DNA from: Mimachlamys varia
Lineage: Eukaryota > Mollusca > Bivalvia > Pectinida > Pectinidae
DNA: 64,000 nt
Direction of reading: 5' to 3'
Assembly: GCA_947623455.1 (NCBI GenBank)
Contig: OX392538.1
Location: 33,107,001-33,171,000 of the forward strand
Shown here: in pieces, positions 25,281 through 37,927 of the stretch
Layout of the letters: each line of letters begins with the position of its first letter
How positions within the stretch are numbered: position 1 is the stretch's first letter
Translations under genes and position numbers: made by a program
The notes under the pieces: generated by a model
Seen by the model: only the letters and a program-made list of their open reading frames with translations
Told to the model about the DNA's origin: nothing
Database searches by the model: none

Positions 25281-28200
25281 TCAGAATCCAGTGGGTCCAC
25301 CATCACTTAATATAACTGCTGGAATCACTTTGTGGATATGGTCGATATACTTTCGGCACTGTTCTGTTGTTAGTGAGGTCCAAAAGTCACGAATACCACA
25401 AATCAGTTCATCCTTCTTTCTTGGCTTCACTACTGTTTGTAGATGATACTTCAAACTTGCCCACACATTCTCGATACAATTAATGTCGGGAGAGGATGCT
25501 GGTGTTTCTAAGACATGATCCAAGACACCATGGTTTTCCATCCAAGAACGAGTTGATGCACTTTTGTGCTTACTGTCATTGTCCTGGACATAAAAAAAAA
25601 TACACAAATTAGAATATGTTCATGATGTAGAATGTTTAAAATCTGTCTTGGGCAATTTTTATGCCATAAGACCTGAATTCATCAATCACTGATTAATTCA
25701 CCTTTCAACAGTCAACCAATAAATAATTGAAAATAAAACTAGAACTGTTATCCAGATGCTAACTAATTATTTATTAAGATACCCCCTGTAGTGTATACAT
25801 GCTACCATCTTCCAATATTAGCTTGGATGGGATCCCTTTCCAAAATTAAACAGAGACACAATCATCCCCTAATTAATAGTACATGTACTACTAAATTTGG
25901 TTAATGTCAGACAATATCTTAATTAATTTCAACCATTTAGAAGAGACCATTTATCCTACTGGACTGAATGGATTTTCTGATGATATAATAATAATTCTGA
26001 TTATATATATATTCATTTAGTTGTTTCATATACTTATTGTAAAATAATTTTTTGTACACAATTTTTGATACATACATGTTTATGTTTAATTTTTTTAAAT
26101 ATATCCCCGAAATTTACATACCCCTAATAAATTGGACCAAAATCACGCAGACAGACTATAATTTCAACTAATAAAATGGCCCAATTCCAATTGAAAAGTA
26201 CCAGGTATTGCCATGTGGCAAGTAAAAACAAAATAGATATTTTGGCCCGAAATCCGGGTTTTATTACTAGTATAATGTAATTTCAACATTGTGAGAGTCA
26301 TCTAGCTTAGGATAATATATATCTATATATGTCTGTAACCTACAGACAGTTTGACATTTTACACAAAACCTGATAATATGAACAAAACTTTTTCAATTGC
26401 AATGTTGCCAAGAAAATACTTTTTTTCATTGTTTTGATACCTGCAGTACATACAGAAATGCTTAAGCTTGAAATAAATTGGTTGAAAACCGTGGGTGGAG
26501 ATACATATCCTGACAAGGGGCAATAACTATCCTAAATATAGTGGAACTGATCTACTGTTCAGGAAAAAACTTTCATGAGGAACCCATCCATCACAACCTT
26601 TATACCATGGTATACCGTTATAACCTCCCATCCTTATCTCCTCGCTATATTAAATTGTGAAATCTTATATTATACTGTAAGGGTCTTGATAAGTAACTCT
26701 TTAAAATACTTATGAATCAAATTCTACAAACAAATTTTACAATTAGAAATATGTTAGGGTCAGCAACTCTACAAAAATTATGGTCTGATATAGCTAATAG
26801 GACAAATGTTCAGGTAAACAAGTTCAAATTACACTTGTTTTTTTAAAGATTTTTTTAAGCAGATTATTTTTCAATTTTTTTTTAATGCATGTGGAACCTT
26901 ATTTGGAAAGAAAAGCGTACTAATAAGCTAATTAGCATACCTGATACAGTCTGTATCCTTCTGGAAAGGCCTTCTCGGTAAATGGGAGCAAGTTTTTTTC
27001 GAGGATTCCTTGATAAATCACAGAGTCCATAACTCCACTGAATATACAGATTGATGTCCTTCCTCTGTAAGAAATGCCACCCCATACATGAACCTGAAAC
27101 GTAAAAAATTTTGTTTCAGAATTTGTCATTCAAATCTTATAGAAATATGAACATATCACATTGTTAGAGCTTTAATCTACAATAAATTTATGTACATAAA
27201 CTTAATTGTTTATTATAAAGTTAACTTAAAATAGCTTAAATCAAAAATATTAGGCACAAATTTATAGCATACATGTACCAGGTATTGGGTCACATAGCAT
27301 CTAATCAATAATCAATCAGTTCTAAGAACCAATTATACACTGAATTGAAACCGATCAATTTCCTCACAAGTGATGATATACATGTACATATACATGTATA
27401 CCGGTACATGTATTACATATATGTATGCATATGTACTCATCACAATTTACAATTGTGCTGTATATGTACATGTATGTAAAAAGTATGCTATAATATTATT
27501 TACAAGTGATTAAATGTATTCAATTAATACAATACCGTACATTATTGTATAAATATTTATGTAGACATGTTTTTAACTTTTTATGCTGGAACAGAAAGCT
27601 AGTACCAATTTTTTGAAATTGGGAAACAACTTTAATTTTGTAAGGCTAGGCCACGGCCCATTAACAGGCATTACTACGAAAGCCCTCTAAATGTTAAGTG
27701 TTTGTTTTTTAACCAAATGTTGCTGTTTATTATGTACTGTACAGTGAAGAACTTTAGCAAGTATGCTCGAGGCCGAAGTCCTCAGGACTAGTCACAATAC
27801 CGCAGACTAGTACCTTACAAATCCGAAGGACTAGTAATCTTATATATTGAAAAGTTAGTAAAGACAATTTTTCATCAAATCAAACTTTGGTATTATTAAG
27901 TGTATTATAGTCATATTCAGCATTTTTATGATGCTGCTTATTTATTAAGCGAGACCCTTCGTGTGGTTAGATATGTACTGTACAGTATCCATAATATTTT
28001 TGTTAAACAGCACTTTTGTGTGGTAGTATTTCAGTTACACTACAAACTTATAGGCTTTTGTTTCAATTTAGTTGAATGGGGGAAATACTTCGAAGATTTG
28101 AGCGGGATATTGATTCAAATTCATTCAATCACAAAATGGGGTCTGTTATTTTGTGTTTTCCCCACCTAGGATCTATAAATATGATGGAAAATGGTAGGCC

Positions 28201-29017
28201 TAGATATCTACATTACTTAATTAAAAAAGCTTTCATATACCATATAAATAAGTGCTCTACTGAAACAGTACATATTTATGACAATTTATATTTAAATTTA
28301 CTTAAATTATTAAATTAATTTGTGTTTTCTCTCTTATGTTGTAGGCCAGTTCTGCTAATATAATATATTAGAAAGCATTAGGCCTACAGCAAGTTAACCT
28401 AGCTACTGTACTTTATATTTACCTTGTATGCATGCTTCGGTTTCTGTTTTTTTGTTGAGACTATCTGCATCTCCCCACAGTTTGAATTATGAAAAAACAG
28501 GCGGCCACTGGAATTCATCTCGACGGTTGTTTCGTCAGTGAAAATAACATCTACGAAGGTATCGTTCCTGGACAGGGCATCTATATCATTTCACCCGGGC
28601 TCTTTTGTTTTTATGTGAAATCAGCTGGCAGTACTGTAGCCTTTTCGTTACCCAACCAAGCTCAACACGAACACGATTCACGGTGGTTCTAGATACAGTC
28701 AAATTCAGTTCTGTCTTCAGTCTAGCACAAATGTCAATACTAGTTAACTCATTGTTTTTGGTCAACCACGATTGAATGATTTGGCGTACACCTGCCGTAA
28801 TCTTCAATTGCGTAACTGTCCGCTTCTTGTCGCTGATAGATCCGGTTTCCCTAAATCTTCGAACACACAGCCGCACCGACTTCCGTGATACTGTAACGCT
28901 GTTTGTCTGTTCAATCGTTTTCTTGATCTTTCCAACTCCGTAGCCTTTGTCACTTAGTCGTATAATGGCAGCTCTCAACTCTGGAGATAAGCGTGTGATC
29001 GTCTGTAGTGCAGCCAT
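25281..29017 (-). pseudogene. Tc1/mariner transposase, DD36E type, two introns, one frameshift
   Basis: Three exons on the minus strand: 29017-28423, 27093-26941 and 25583-25281. Donors AAG|GTAAAT and CAG|GTATGC and acceptors TTTCAG|GTT and TGTCCAG|GAC keep phase 0. The N-terminus (from MAALQTITRLSPELRAAI) has two helix-turn-helix segments (residues about 10-115) that bind transposon ends. Catalytic residues lie in DVIFTDET, QDNDSKH (split by intron 2) and CIENVW. VHVWGGISYRG is the typical block between the first and second Asp. Thirty-six residues separate the second Asp and the Glu. A one-base register change near 28,580-28,590 gives a TGA before the first Asp, so this copy should not make active enzyme unless the sequence is in error. 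I could not identify its terminal inverted repeats. Confidence 0.85.
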
Positions 29018-29067
29018 TTAAATTTACGAGATGACAAACTGCGCGCGCATCTTCAACCAAAAAGACG

Positions 29068-29340
29068 GAACCGCCGAACTAAACGGCCGGACGGAGCAGC
29101 CGGTCGGACGAATAAGCCGAACTAAACGGCCGAACGGAGCAGCCGGACGGATAAGCCGAACTAAACGGCCGGACGGTGGTGCTGAATGAAATAATAAAAT
29201 GGGACGGACGGTCGGAACGAACGGAACGTTTCAGCCGATACGAACGAAACAGACGCAAATGACGGCCGGAGAACGAACGCTTCCCGACCGGTGGACGAAC
29301 GATTACCGCACGCAGGCCTACCGCAGAACGAACGGAACCA
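29068..29340. repeat. GC-rich tandem repeat, about 40-bp unit
   Basis: Two to three units start CCGAACTAAACGGCCGGACG, followed by shorter GGACGGACGG and GAACGAACGGAAC steps. GC content is far above the surroundings. It begins about 50 bp upstream of the transposase start codon, so it could be part of that transposon's 5' end or of a promoter. Confidence 0.75.
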
Positions 29341-29516
29341 AGGTGGAACCTTGGCCGTAATTCTAACTGTAGTTGCAAGTTATGTGAATCACTCTTTTGC
29401 TCCCTCCTCGTAATCATGGAACTGAAATCAGCGAGTAAGCAGTTTGCCTACATAAGGAACTGTGGTAGAGACTTGTGATGAACAGGTGTGAGAGTATGGA
29501 ATGACGTGTTCAGGTT

Positions 29517-32500
29517 TTGTGTGTAGCAGTGGATACCTTGAGGATAACATTAAATCGATGTGTATTCACCCGTTTTAAGTTTTTTTCTTTACGGTTATTG
29601 AACACGATGCCAACAACTCGTCTTGTTGGCATTGTGGTTGATACTTGTTTTAAGATTTTGCCGATTTAATAGCAAAGTTGCGCCTGGCATTTTATTGGTT
29701 TTGTTGGCCTGGCGCTATGTGTATCAAAATAAATATACTTGAACAGGTGTATTTGTCTTCAGTAGTTATGAATATGATATGTGCAGATGACCTTATGACG
29801 GAATGGTTTTGTCTGGCATTATTTCCTAAATTATTGAAGAGAGAGAAAAGTCATGTTACTAAGTCAATCAGGCTACATAAACATTTCATCGAGCCAGGTG
29901 TATCTGACAAAAACAGCTTTTGGCTATCTGCGACATCCTGGGTTTGTGTATTGCGGACAAACGGGTAATTACTTTATGAATTATACGACAGGTGCGTTTA
30001 CCGTATGGCTTTAAAGCGTGGAAGATTGTTTTTATTCTAGCACATAATGCTTATTATATTAATAATTATTTAAATATCTACTTGCCATTCAAGCGAGTCG
30101 TTGAACGAAGACTGTTATTCGGCTGTGTGGATGTACTTATCACAGCAGTTGTTGGCAACAGCTGGCGTATAATTTGTGTATTGCTGGTTCCGAGACAAAA
30201 GTAGACAGATGTATTGATGCAAAATGACACTTATAGATGCTCTGTGGGGCGTGTCATTTCCCATTAACGAACGGCTTGCCGAATACACTTTTAAATAAAA
30301 TCCTGAGTGCAAGACGTTTTACCTATCAAAAAAAGATATTAAAAATAATCCTTTTTAATGTTCTCAAGAATATCATGATGTTATTAAAGCAAACTGAAAA
30401 ATAATAAAAATATATAGCGACATGTAACCTGCATCAATAGGCCTTCAGAATACGGTAATTATGTACTGTTTATTTTGCATCTAACCCTCTGATATAAAAA
30501 TAATGTATAGGTGCACATAATGAGATGATCGTTCTTTTCTTAAGAGAGATGACGTAACACACGCACATGCTGCACCTTTTAAATTGAATAATACATATAG
30601 TTTACCGAACAAAATGAACACTGCATCATACAACTGTTTCGCGTCCTTTTCGAACTCGTCAGTGATGCTAGGGGCCAAAAGGTGGGATTCGAAATTTTCT
30701 ATTGAATATAAGGAATCAAATTAGTACTGTATAATTTTAAATCGTGTACTACGAAAATGTGCGTATACTGTTCCATGCCACTACTCAAATGAGATAAATG
30801 TTGCTAATGAGCTTCCAGCAAACCTCGGGAACTAAATCATCCACCAGAAATGTCTTCTACCCCCTATCATGAAAGATTACGTAAAACACACATGTTTCAT
30901 CTTTTAAAGTTAGTGATAAAGTATTCAGAAAAAAAATCCGCTTATAACATAATTGTTTATTTGTTAAAGCTCCTATTACGTATTGTCGTATATTAAGATC
31001 TTACCATTATTTGTTACTAATCCATTATGCAGTTATGATTTTTTTTCAAAATAAAGAAAATCTAAGTAGGGACCAAATGTTGAGACCACATTTGCATAGT
31101 TTGTATCATTGGAGAAGATAAAATCGGTGTTGGCGAACTCGATATAGAGAACAAAATGTCAACGGAACAGCTGTCATGCCACTGTTTCACGCGATTTTGC
31201 ATTTGAGTGATTGCCCTGGCGCTGTAAGTTTGTTTATACATATTGAGCACATATGCTGGGTATTGTTAGGGCAGATATGTTAAACTAATACATACTGTAT
31301 GTGTATTGGTCCTCAGTGGGAGTGATAAGGATGGTAATATTGCCTTTATTTGTTCAAGATTTCAATCATAGTATAATTATAAGCTGGTCTAAATAAATAC
31401 GAAACGAGAATGTTGATAAAGGGGCCATCGGGCAGATGGGCGAAACACTTGCCCACTGATTTTGTAGTTTCACCCTTTTCACCCTTTAATCGTACAATGT
31501 AAATCGGTAGGTCCGGGTACGACGCAACCAGCTGTCGTCAGATCAAAGCGGCTTGTTTATTGTGTATTGCTGTTAGATGGGGATGTGTACGCGTGAACAT
31601 TGTTTTGCGATATAACTTTAATGCCTTTGTAAGATATAAATTATCTTTTCAAATGAAAATATATATAAAAGTCACACTGGAGAAATATTTATATTTTTCA
31701 ATTCGTTTGAACATCGATACCCCTTTTGATTTTGATTGTCCGCTTCTACAAGATTGTTTCGAATACAATTCTACTAAGTTTCCGATTATGATAATGGCTC
31801 CTGCTACCTGATCACTGGATCATGGTATCTTTCGATTAGACAGCAAAGAGGCTCAATCTATCGGTACTTTAAATCGGCAAAAATCCGGACTATCGCAAGA
31901 AGGTTTACACGAACATACCGCGGCCTTCCGAATGCACTCGCTTAAACACACAATCACATCGCATGCACTGGGAGACCGTCCTTGGATGACCCTGGCGGTT
32001 AATGGAACGTGAAAACCAACCAACCAACAGCCTATTGGTTGATTATATTTTGTTACATAAGCTGTGATGTGATAAGATATCTTGGTGGTAAACCTGTAGA
32101 AACTGAGGACTGTCATTTTTATTTTTTACACTTTCAAGTGGACAACTTTTGATTTTAATGTTCAGCTTTTGCTTAAAGGCCCAATATACGTAACTTGCGG
32201 CAAAACTTGAAGCGAAAAACAAGCCCAATAACTTATTATATGTATAGATTTAGTTAAGATTAACTGATATCAGCAATATTCAAGATGAATTCTTTCGCGG
32301 TTACCGGTACAGCAGCAGTTGAAACACGCGTTCATTTCGAACACGGTCTTCTATCTTCGGTTTGTTGTTGAAGTGGGCCCCACCTGAATTATTTCCAATT
32401 CTTTGGATTTTTTTGTCAAGAGTTTCTTGTTAGTTACCGCTCAGGTTTACTTCGTTTAAGGCTTATTTTTGCATGGTTATCAACTTGATTTTTTTTAGAA

Positions 32501-33689
32501 TTTTTCAGATTAACGAAAAATTTCCTGAAGTTACGTATATTGGGCCTTTAAGGAAAATGCCAACACCTGGGTCTTCATTTTTCACAGCTTCAAAGTAAGA
32601 AATATCAAGTCATAATCAAACCCCATAACTCAAGAGTTCCGGTCCGTCGTGTTGCGATTTCAAAACCAAATTAAGTTAAATACAAATAAACACGATATAT
32701 ATGTAGTAACTCACAGCCGCGATAATTCCGGGCCCCAGTCGTGTTGTCATATTAAAAACCTAAACTAAGTGTTAAACAAACAAACCAGATAGGCATTCAC
32801 GGTGATATCCTTTTGTTACACGTTTACTCGGCCTATTGATGAATATACTGAAGGGGGACAAGGCACAGGTGAGATGTTTGGCAAGACACTCTTCCCCGCT
32901 TGTTCCGTAAGGTGAGTTATGCTAATGTGATACCGTATGACGACTTTATTTAGTTTATCAGCAAGCCGAGACTGCATAATAGTCTGGGTTATAAACATAT
33001 TGTCATGCATGTGATCAGCTATATACAATCAAACACACGATGATTGAATGCGATTGTAAGCACGTGTCAGATTTTATCAATATCATATAAGAAGTCTATT
33101 TGATAACGTTCCAGAGCGACCAGCGATGTTAAGCCCTAATCTGTCAATGGGCCGTTTAACCCTAGAACGTTAGATCTAGTGACAAATGGGTAAACATACA
33201 TCCACCTGTTATCATTTCTTGAAGTTAGGATTACTGTACTAGTCGACAGCTGCCTTGGTGTTAACCCACTTAATCGAGTATCGGAGGGGACAAGACAATA
33301 CATTGAAACATATAGGCTGTGTGTTGGTGTTAAACAGACACCTGATTATGAACGCATTGCTTCTCAAAGGTGTATAGGAATGACTTATAATCACATTATA
33401 GGGTGTCAGGCGGCTTGAAACCGTGTAATCTTATTACATGTTTTACAGCTCTTTTAAGAGATGTTAAATTGTTTAACGCAAACAATGTTAATGCTTATCC
33501 TTTTTCTCAATGAATATGTATTTCTACAAAGAAGGCTGATACGACGACTATGAAGACGGCTTCAATGTCATAGATACTATTTTATGGCTGCAGAATAACA
33601 GAGGCCATTGTACATTCAAAATTGGAAATGAATACTTTAAAATAAACAGACTAACAGTTTTTGTTGTCAATCTAACTTTATTGGTGATG
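29517..33689. repeat. Segmental duplication copy A, proximal block
   Basis: Collinear with 45,317-51,811. Shared anchors include GTGTAGCAGTGGATACC (29,521), CTCTGTGGGGCGTGTCATTT (30,240), CCAGCAAACCTCGGGAACTA (30,817), AGTAGGGACCAAATGTT, CGAAACACTTGCCCACTGAT, GGAGACCGTCC and TATAGGAATGACTTATAATC. Most matched stretches look about 90% identical or better by eye. No conserved reading frame spans both copies, so this block appears non-coding. Confidence 0.9.
32173..32551. mobile_element. TTAA-flanked MITE, copy 2
   Basis: 379 bp from TTAA to TTAA with the ends AGGCCCAATATACGTAACTT and their complement. It is followed by AGGAAAATGCCAACACC exactly as copy 3 is, so copies 2 and 3 are the same insertion inherited through the segmental duplication. 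On the left, copy A lacks about 75 bp present in copy B. Confidence 0.9.
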
Positions 33690-33852
33690 TTGACATTCGA
33701 AATAGTTGTCGACTACTAACGAAACAAACGTTGAGGGCGTGCATGTAAACCTTGCTTTCTAAAATGAAATTCCTGTAAAAACAGTTATGGTAAAACCAGA
33801 GATCAATCTAGTAGTTTTTACAGTGTCATTTGTATACCTACTTGAATGGCCT

Positions 33853-34190
33853 CTAAACAGCTTGTATCTGAAATCCAATGACGAGGAACTGTAAGAACAC
33901 CTCTTCGGAAATAATACTCTCAGTAAGTTTCAAGTTACTGCTATAATACATATTATCATTGATATCCAATGAGCAGCTTACATTACCGCAATAGTAAAAT
34001 GAACCTATGACCATGAACTTACTTGGTAAAGAAAATATTGAGAAATTGTAAACAAAATTATCTTCAGAACTGGAAGTATATCTATATTTATACTGGTAAC
34101 TTATTGTGTCACAACAAACACAATGAATAGGTATGACACACCACAAAGTAAGTAAAGGTAATATCTTTAAATGATAGGGGGTGGTAAACA
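33853..34190 (-). CDS. Doubtful ORF with signal-peptide-like start
   Basis: Open for 112 codons on the minus strand, with a hydrophobic stretch (LKILPLLTLWCVIPIHC) followed by a Tyr/Ser-rich sequence with several Cys. There is no ATG at the start; the frame opens at GTG inside an inverted copy of duplicated DNA. There is no matching ORF in copy B, where this region is deleted. It may be a chance ORF or an exon remnant. Confidence 0.2.
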
Positions 34191-34312
34191 CTCTAGTGGA
34201 TTGTTTAGTCCCCGATGTTTGCTGGAGCCTCCATAGCTACATGTATCACTTTTTAGTAGTGGCATATTACATAATATACACATTTTCGTAGTACACGATT
34301 TTAAATTATACA
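34155..34312 (-). repeat. Inverted copy of the 30,729-30,882 segment
   Basis: Read on the minus strand it matches the plus strand at 30,729-30,882 and 46,309-46,450 (TTTAAAATCGTGTACTACGA, CCAGCAAAC-TCGGG-ACTAAA, CCACCCCCTATCAT). The two copies in block A are 3.3 kb apart and face each other. Confidence 0.75.
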
Positions 34313-34604
34313 TAGCTAGTTAAATTTTACTTCTAAATTCATAAATTGAAGGGGTTTTACGCACCTCACCCTTCTGCTTCTACCGTAGTTTAGAAATTTT
34401 GGATTCCCAACTTAAACCGTAAGTAAACACTGTTTTTTTCGAACTCTCTAAAATCGCGGGCGGAATATGCATCAACGAATAAGTGCTTTGGAAATGAGAG
34501 GTCGCAATTGGCCAAATCATATCCGTTGATAAAAGGCCGACAAGTGGCCTCTTATGTTATATGAGTAGGTATATAGGGGGAACAATCAATGTTTGGTATT
34601 CGCA

Positions 34605-34713
34605 ATTTTTAACTCCAACGTCAAATATTTCTGTTATTTGTTCGTCCCAACATCAGATATTTCTGTCAATTTTCGTCCAACAACTTCGTATTTTTGTCAT
34701 TTGATTATCCAAC
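34605..34713. repeat. Three diverged tandem units of about 33 bp
   Basis: Repeating 'atatttctgt...ttcgtcc(ca)aac' units lie between the doubtful ORF and the end of the LVITGQ-repeat gene. No coding meaning is apparent. Confidence 0.55.
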
Positions 34714-35208
34714 ACAAAAGCCCGAATTTCATTTTTCATCTCGAGTCTTCAGAAAGGCAAAATTGTAGCTTGTTTGAATAAACCTCTAAATATCCAGGTT
34801 TTATACCCAAACACATCGGAGGGCACCATAACAAAAAATAATTAACCAACAATAAAGATATGTGGATAAATTATTTTATTAAGCAAAACTATATTACAAT
34901 ATGTATATGACAACTTTTTACAAATATTAACGTATACACATGTGCAAATGGACAATAGTGACTATTAGTTTTTTTTAGTTTATCAATATTTCATATAATA
35001 TATAATTTGTTTTGGACTTTAAACGTTAATCTTGACCTATATACAAAAAAACTGCCTCCGTTTCGTTTGCAAAACTTGACCATATGCGCCTACGTCATTA
35101 TTACTCTTTATTTTTCTGACGCAAACATTATGTTACCTAGGAATCAATAATGCAAGACACATCTCTTCGTCACAGTTTCTTTCTCAACTTCTAATGTAGC
35201 GAAACATC

Positions 35209-37563
35209 TTAATCGCTTATTTCAGTTCCATTATTCCGAGGAGCAAAGGGTTGGTTCCCAATAGAATCAACTATCATAGAATTCGAGTACACCTGTGGTA
35301 TAATTAAGTTCGGCAGTTGGTGTTGACCACTTACAGCAATTTCGCCTATATTAACTGCCGCTCGTTGGGTGCTGGGACATTGCAAGTCCATAACATGGGT
35401 ATGTTCAGTTACGAGAAGCTGGTGTCCAGCAGTGGCAAAATTAGGCTGACGAGTGTGGTCAGTGATAACCAGTTCTCCATGCTGCACGTTCAGTGCTTCA
35501 TTGATTTCATCTGAAGGATGATACAAGCCTAACGCAGTATTTGTCTGATCCTGTGTTACGAGATCTGGTATAATACTGTTGCGTACACTATTAAGAAATT
35601 CCTGGCCAGTGATGACGAGTACACCAGGTACGTTCCCTGTGTCTTCAATATGTTGGTTATTGTCCGATGCAGGGGAAGGAATAACGTCATAGTTATCCAT
35701 AGGACATATGTGATTGTAACTAACTGAAGGACGATATAAGCCGACCGCCGTATTCACCGGAGTCCTATGGTAAGCTCTCTGGTTTTCCTCCCCCTCACTG
35801 ATGAGAAATTCTTGGCCCGTAATGACAAGTACACCGTGAATGTTGGACGTGTCCTCGTTAGGTATTGTATCACAGCGTTGGTTAGTGTCTGATGTTAAAG
35901 TGGTAACAAGATCCTGATGTGCAAATCCCACACGTTGGTAAATATCCATATCACTTCCGGCAATATTGCTATCAACTGTTGTGTTATACAGATCGGTCAT
36001 GTTATTCGTCTGACCTTCCATCACGTTTTCTGTCATTGTGATATTCCCGTGTTCACCAGGGCGCCGACATTGGCGTGTCATGACGAGTTCACCAGGACTG
36101 TTCTAGGTGTCTTCAACAGCTGTTACATTACGTTCGTTTACTGATGTTTCGGTAGGAACCGTCGTGCTCGTCTGACCCTGTGTCACGAGGTCAGTTATAC
36201 AGATGCCCGCACGCGCACTAGCATGGAGAGTTTGACCCGTTATGACGAGTACACCAATGTTGTTTGACGTGTTGTTAACAGGTATGTCGACCTGTTCGAT
36301 TTCCTCTCGTTCACTAGTTTGGAATTCTTGGCCCGTTATCACGAGTACACCAAGGGTGTTCGATGTTTCTTCACTAAGTGTTATATCACACAATTCGTTG
36401 TCAGCGACAGGAACCGGTGTATTCGTTATTGCGATGCTCTCGGGCTCACCAGCAACGAAGGTTTGACCCGTAATGACAAGTTCACTAGGGCTATTTGCTG
36501 TCTCTTCACTGGGTATTTCGACTTGTTCTATGCGTCTTTGGTTGTTGTCAGAAAAGTTGATATGAACTGCTCCATTATTTGTAGATGCATTGCGGTCATC
36601 TCTATGAGATTGTCCACTGATAACTAACACTCCGAGACCATCAGAAGACGTGTTTCTCGTGTTGTTCTCTGTTGATTCATTCAGTTCATTAACATATTGC
36701 GTATTGATAAGGCGTGATCCTTGAGAAAAAAACGGTTGATTTGAAATAACTAGCCTGTGATCACATCTATCACCTCCCCTGGATATATTAGCATGGGTAT
36801 CCTTTCTGATTTCCCTTTCCCGATAATCCTCAAATCTGTCTATGTTTTCAGTGTCGGTATTTTGATTAGAAACATTTTCATTTGTTGGAAGTCCAGGGGT
36901 AACCCGTGAATCCAGTCTCTGTCCACTTACTACAAGATTATCACGACTCTGACTGGTTGCATTGTTTGCTGATCTTGTTCCGTTACCCTTCTCCCATTTT
37001 TCTGTTTTATCCCTATCATTAGAGTCTTCAACAGTGGGATGGTTCCATCTGCGAAAATCATGTTGGGCAATATCCATTACTATACGACCGTTTTCTGTTC
37101 GGATTATCACTCGTATTTGTCCAGTATCACAAAAGAGGACGCCTCCGTTAAACAAATGAATATTGTCTTCTTGGCTATGGACAAATATGTCTTGCCAGTT
37201 TATATATGGTGTAGCAGCGATGGAGGGCGAGCATTGCACTAACAGAAGTGCTGTGACTACCATTGACACCATCAGAAGAGAAACTTTGAGTGGCGATGAT
37301 TGGTGAATTGGTGCCTTCGGCTTACTTGTGGTCTCTTGTTGATGACCAGGAACAACAGTACGTGATATTTGTAAACTGTCCGCACGCGTGCTGTTATTTG
37401 ACACAAGAGAAACTGTTTTTTCTATCAAATGCTTTTATTAAAGTTTTTTCTTCAATATTTTGCTGACATGTTTCAGACAGTTTGCATAACGTCTTCGACG
37501 TCATCAATGTAGGATTTCCGGTAAAATAAATATTTCCTTCCGGGATTGGCATTGTGTTCTTTT
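35209..37563 (-). pseudogene. LVITGQ-repeat type II membrane glycoprotein gene, copy A, with two lesions
   Basis: I do not recognise the family. This exon starts at a TTTCAG acceptor before 37563, has an ATG at 37550-37552 and reads to a stop at 35209. Two lesions break it. Relative to copy B, one extra base lies near 37,405-37,412, and an in-frame TAG lies at 36103-36105 where sister repeats have Ser or Gly after EDT/EET. Otherwise the frame is open for about 740 codons. Order: a polar N-terminal segment, one hydrophobic segment (VSLLMVSMVVTALLLVQC, about 37,285-37,230), a short folded-looking region (INWQDIFVHS..., RVIIRTENGRIVMDI), then about twelve repeats with the core [GE]-x-L-V-[IV]-[TS]-G-Q and irregular 30-80-residue Asn/Thr/Glu-rich spacers with a dozen or more N-glycosylation sequons. 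This suggests a single-pass surface protein with its C-terminus outside. An internal Met just before the hydrophobic stretch could alternatively start a secreted form. Exon boundaries upstream are inferred. Confidence 0.65.
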
Positions 37564-37927
37564 CTGAAATATAGATATAAACGTATGTAAAAGAATAATG
37601 ACGCAGTGTTCATACAAATGTATTATAGTCTGACAAAGTGAAAGGACGGGATTGTAACTAACACGTGTTTTATGAGAGTAATCCCCCTTTGAATACTTCT
37701 TATATTTTGATCTCATCATTTTGACAGCTTTATTGGCAAACACGAGTAATATAATATTGCACATAACATGTATACGAGTAAGTCATAATAGTCCATGCGA
37801 AATAAATCCCATACATTTGAATAACATTTATGATACATGTACATGTATATGGACTCGCATACAACCGTTTCATAGTGACTTGGTCCGTGCCTAGCCCATG
37901 CTTATTAGCTCGGTGCATAACACCTAC

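Noticed and set aside
29992..30204. Hydrophobic ORF conserved in both duplication copies (also 45,811-45,999)
   Set aside because: Small gaps between copies are not multiples of three and the frames shift, so selection for protein is unlikely.
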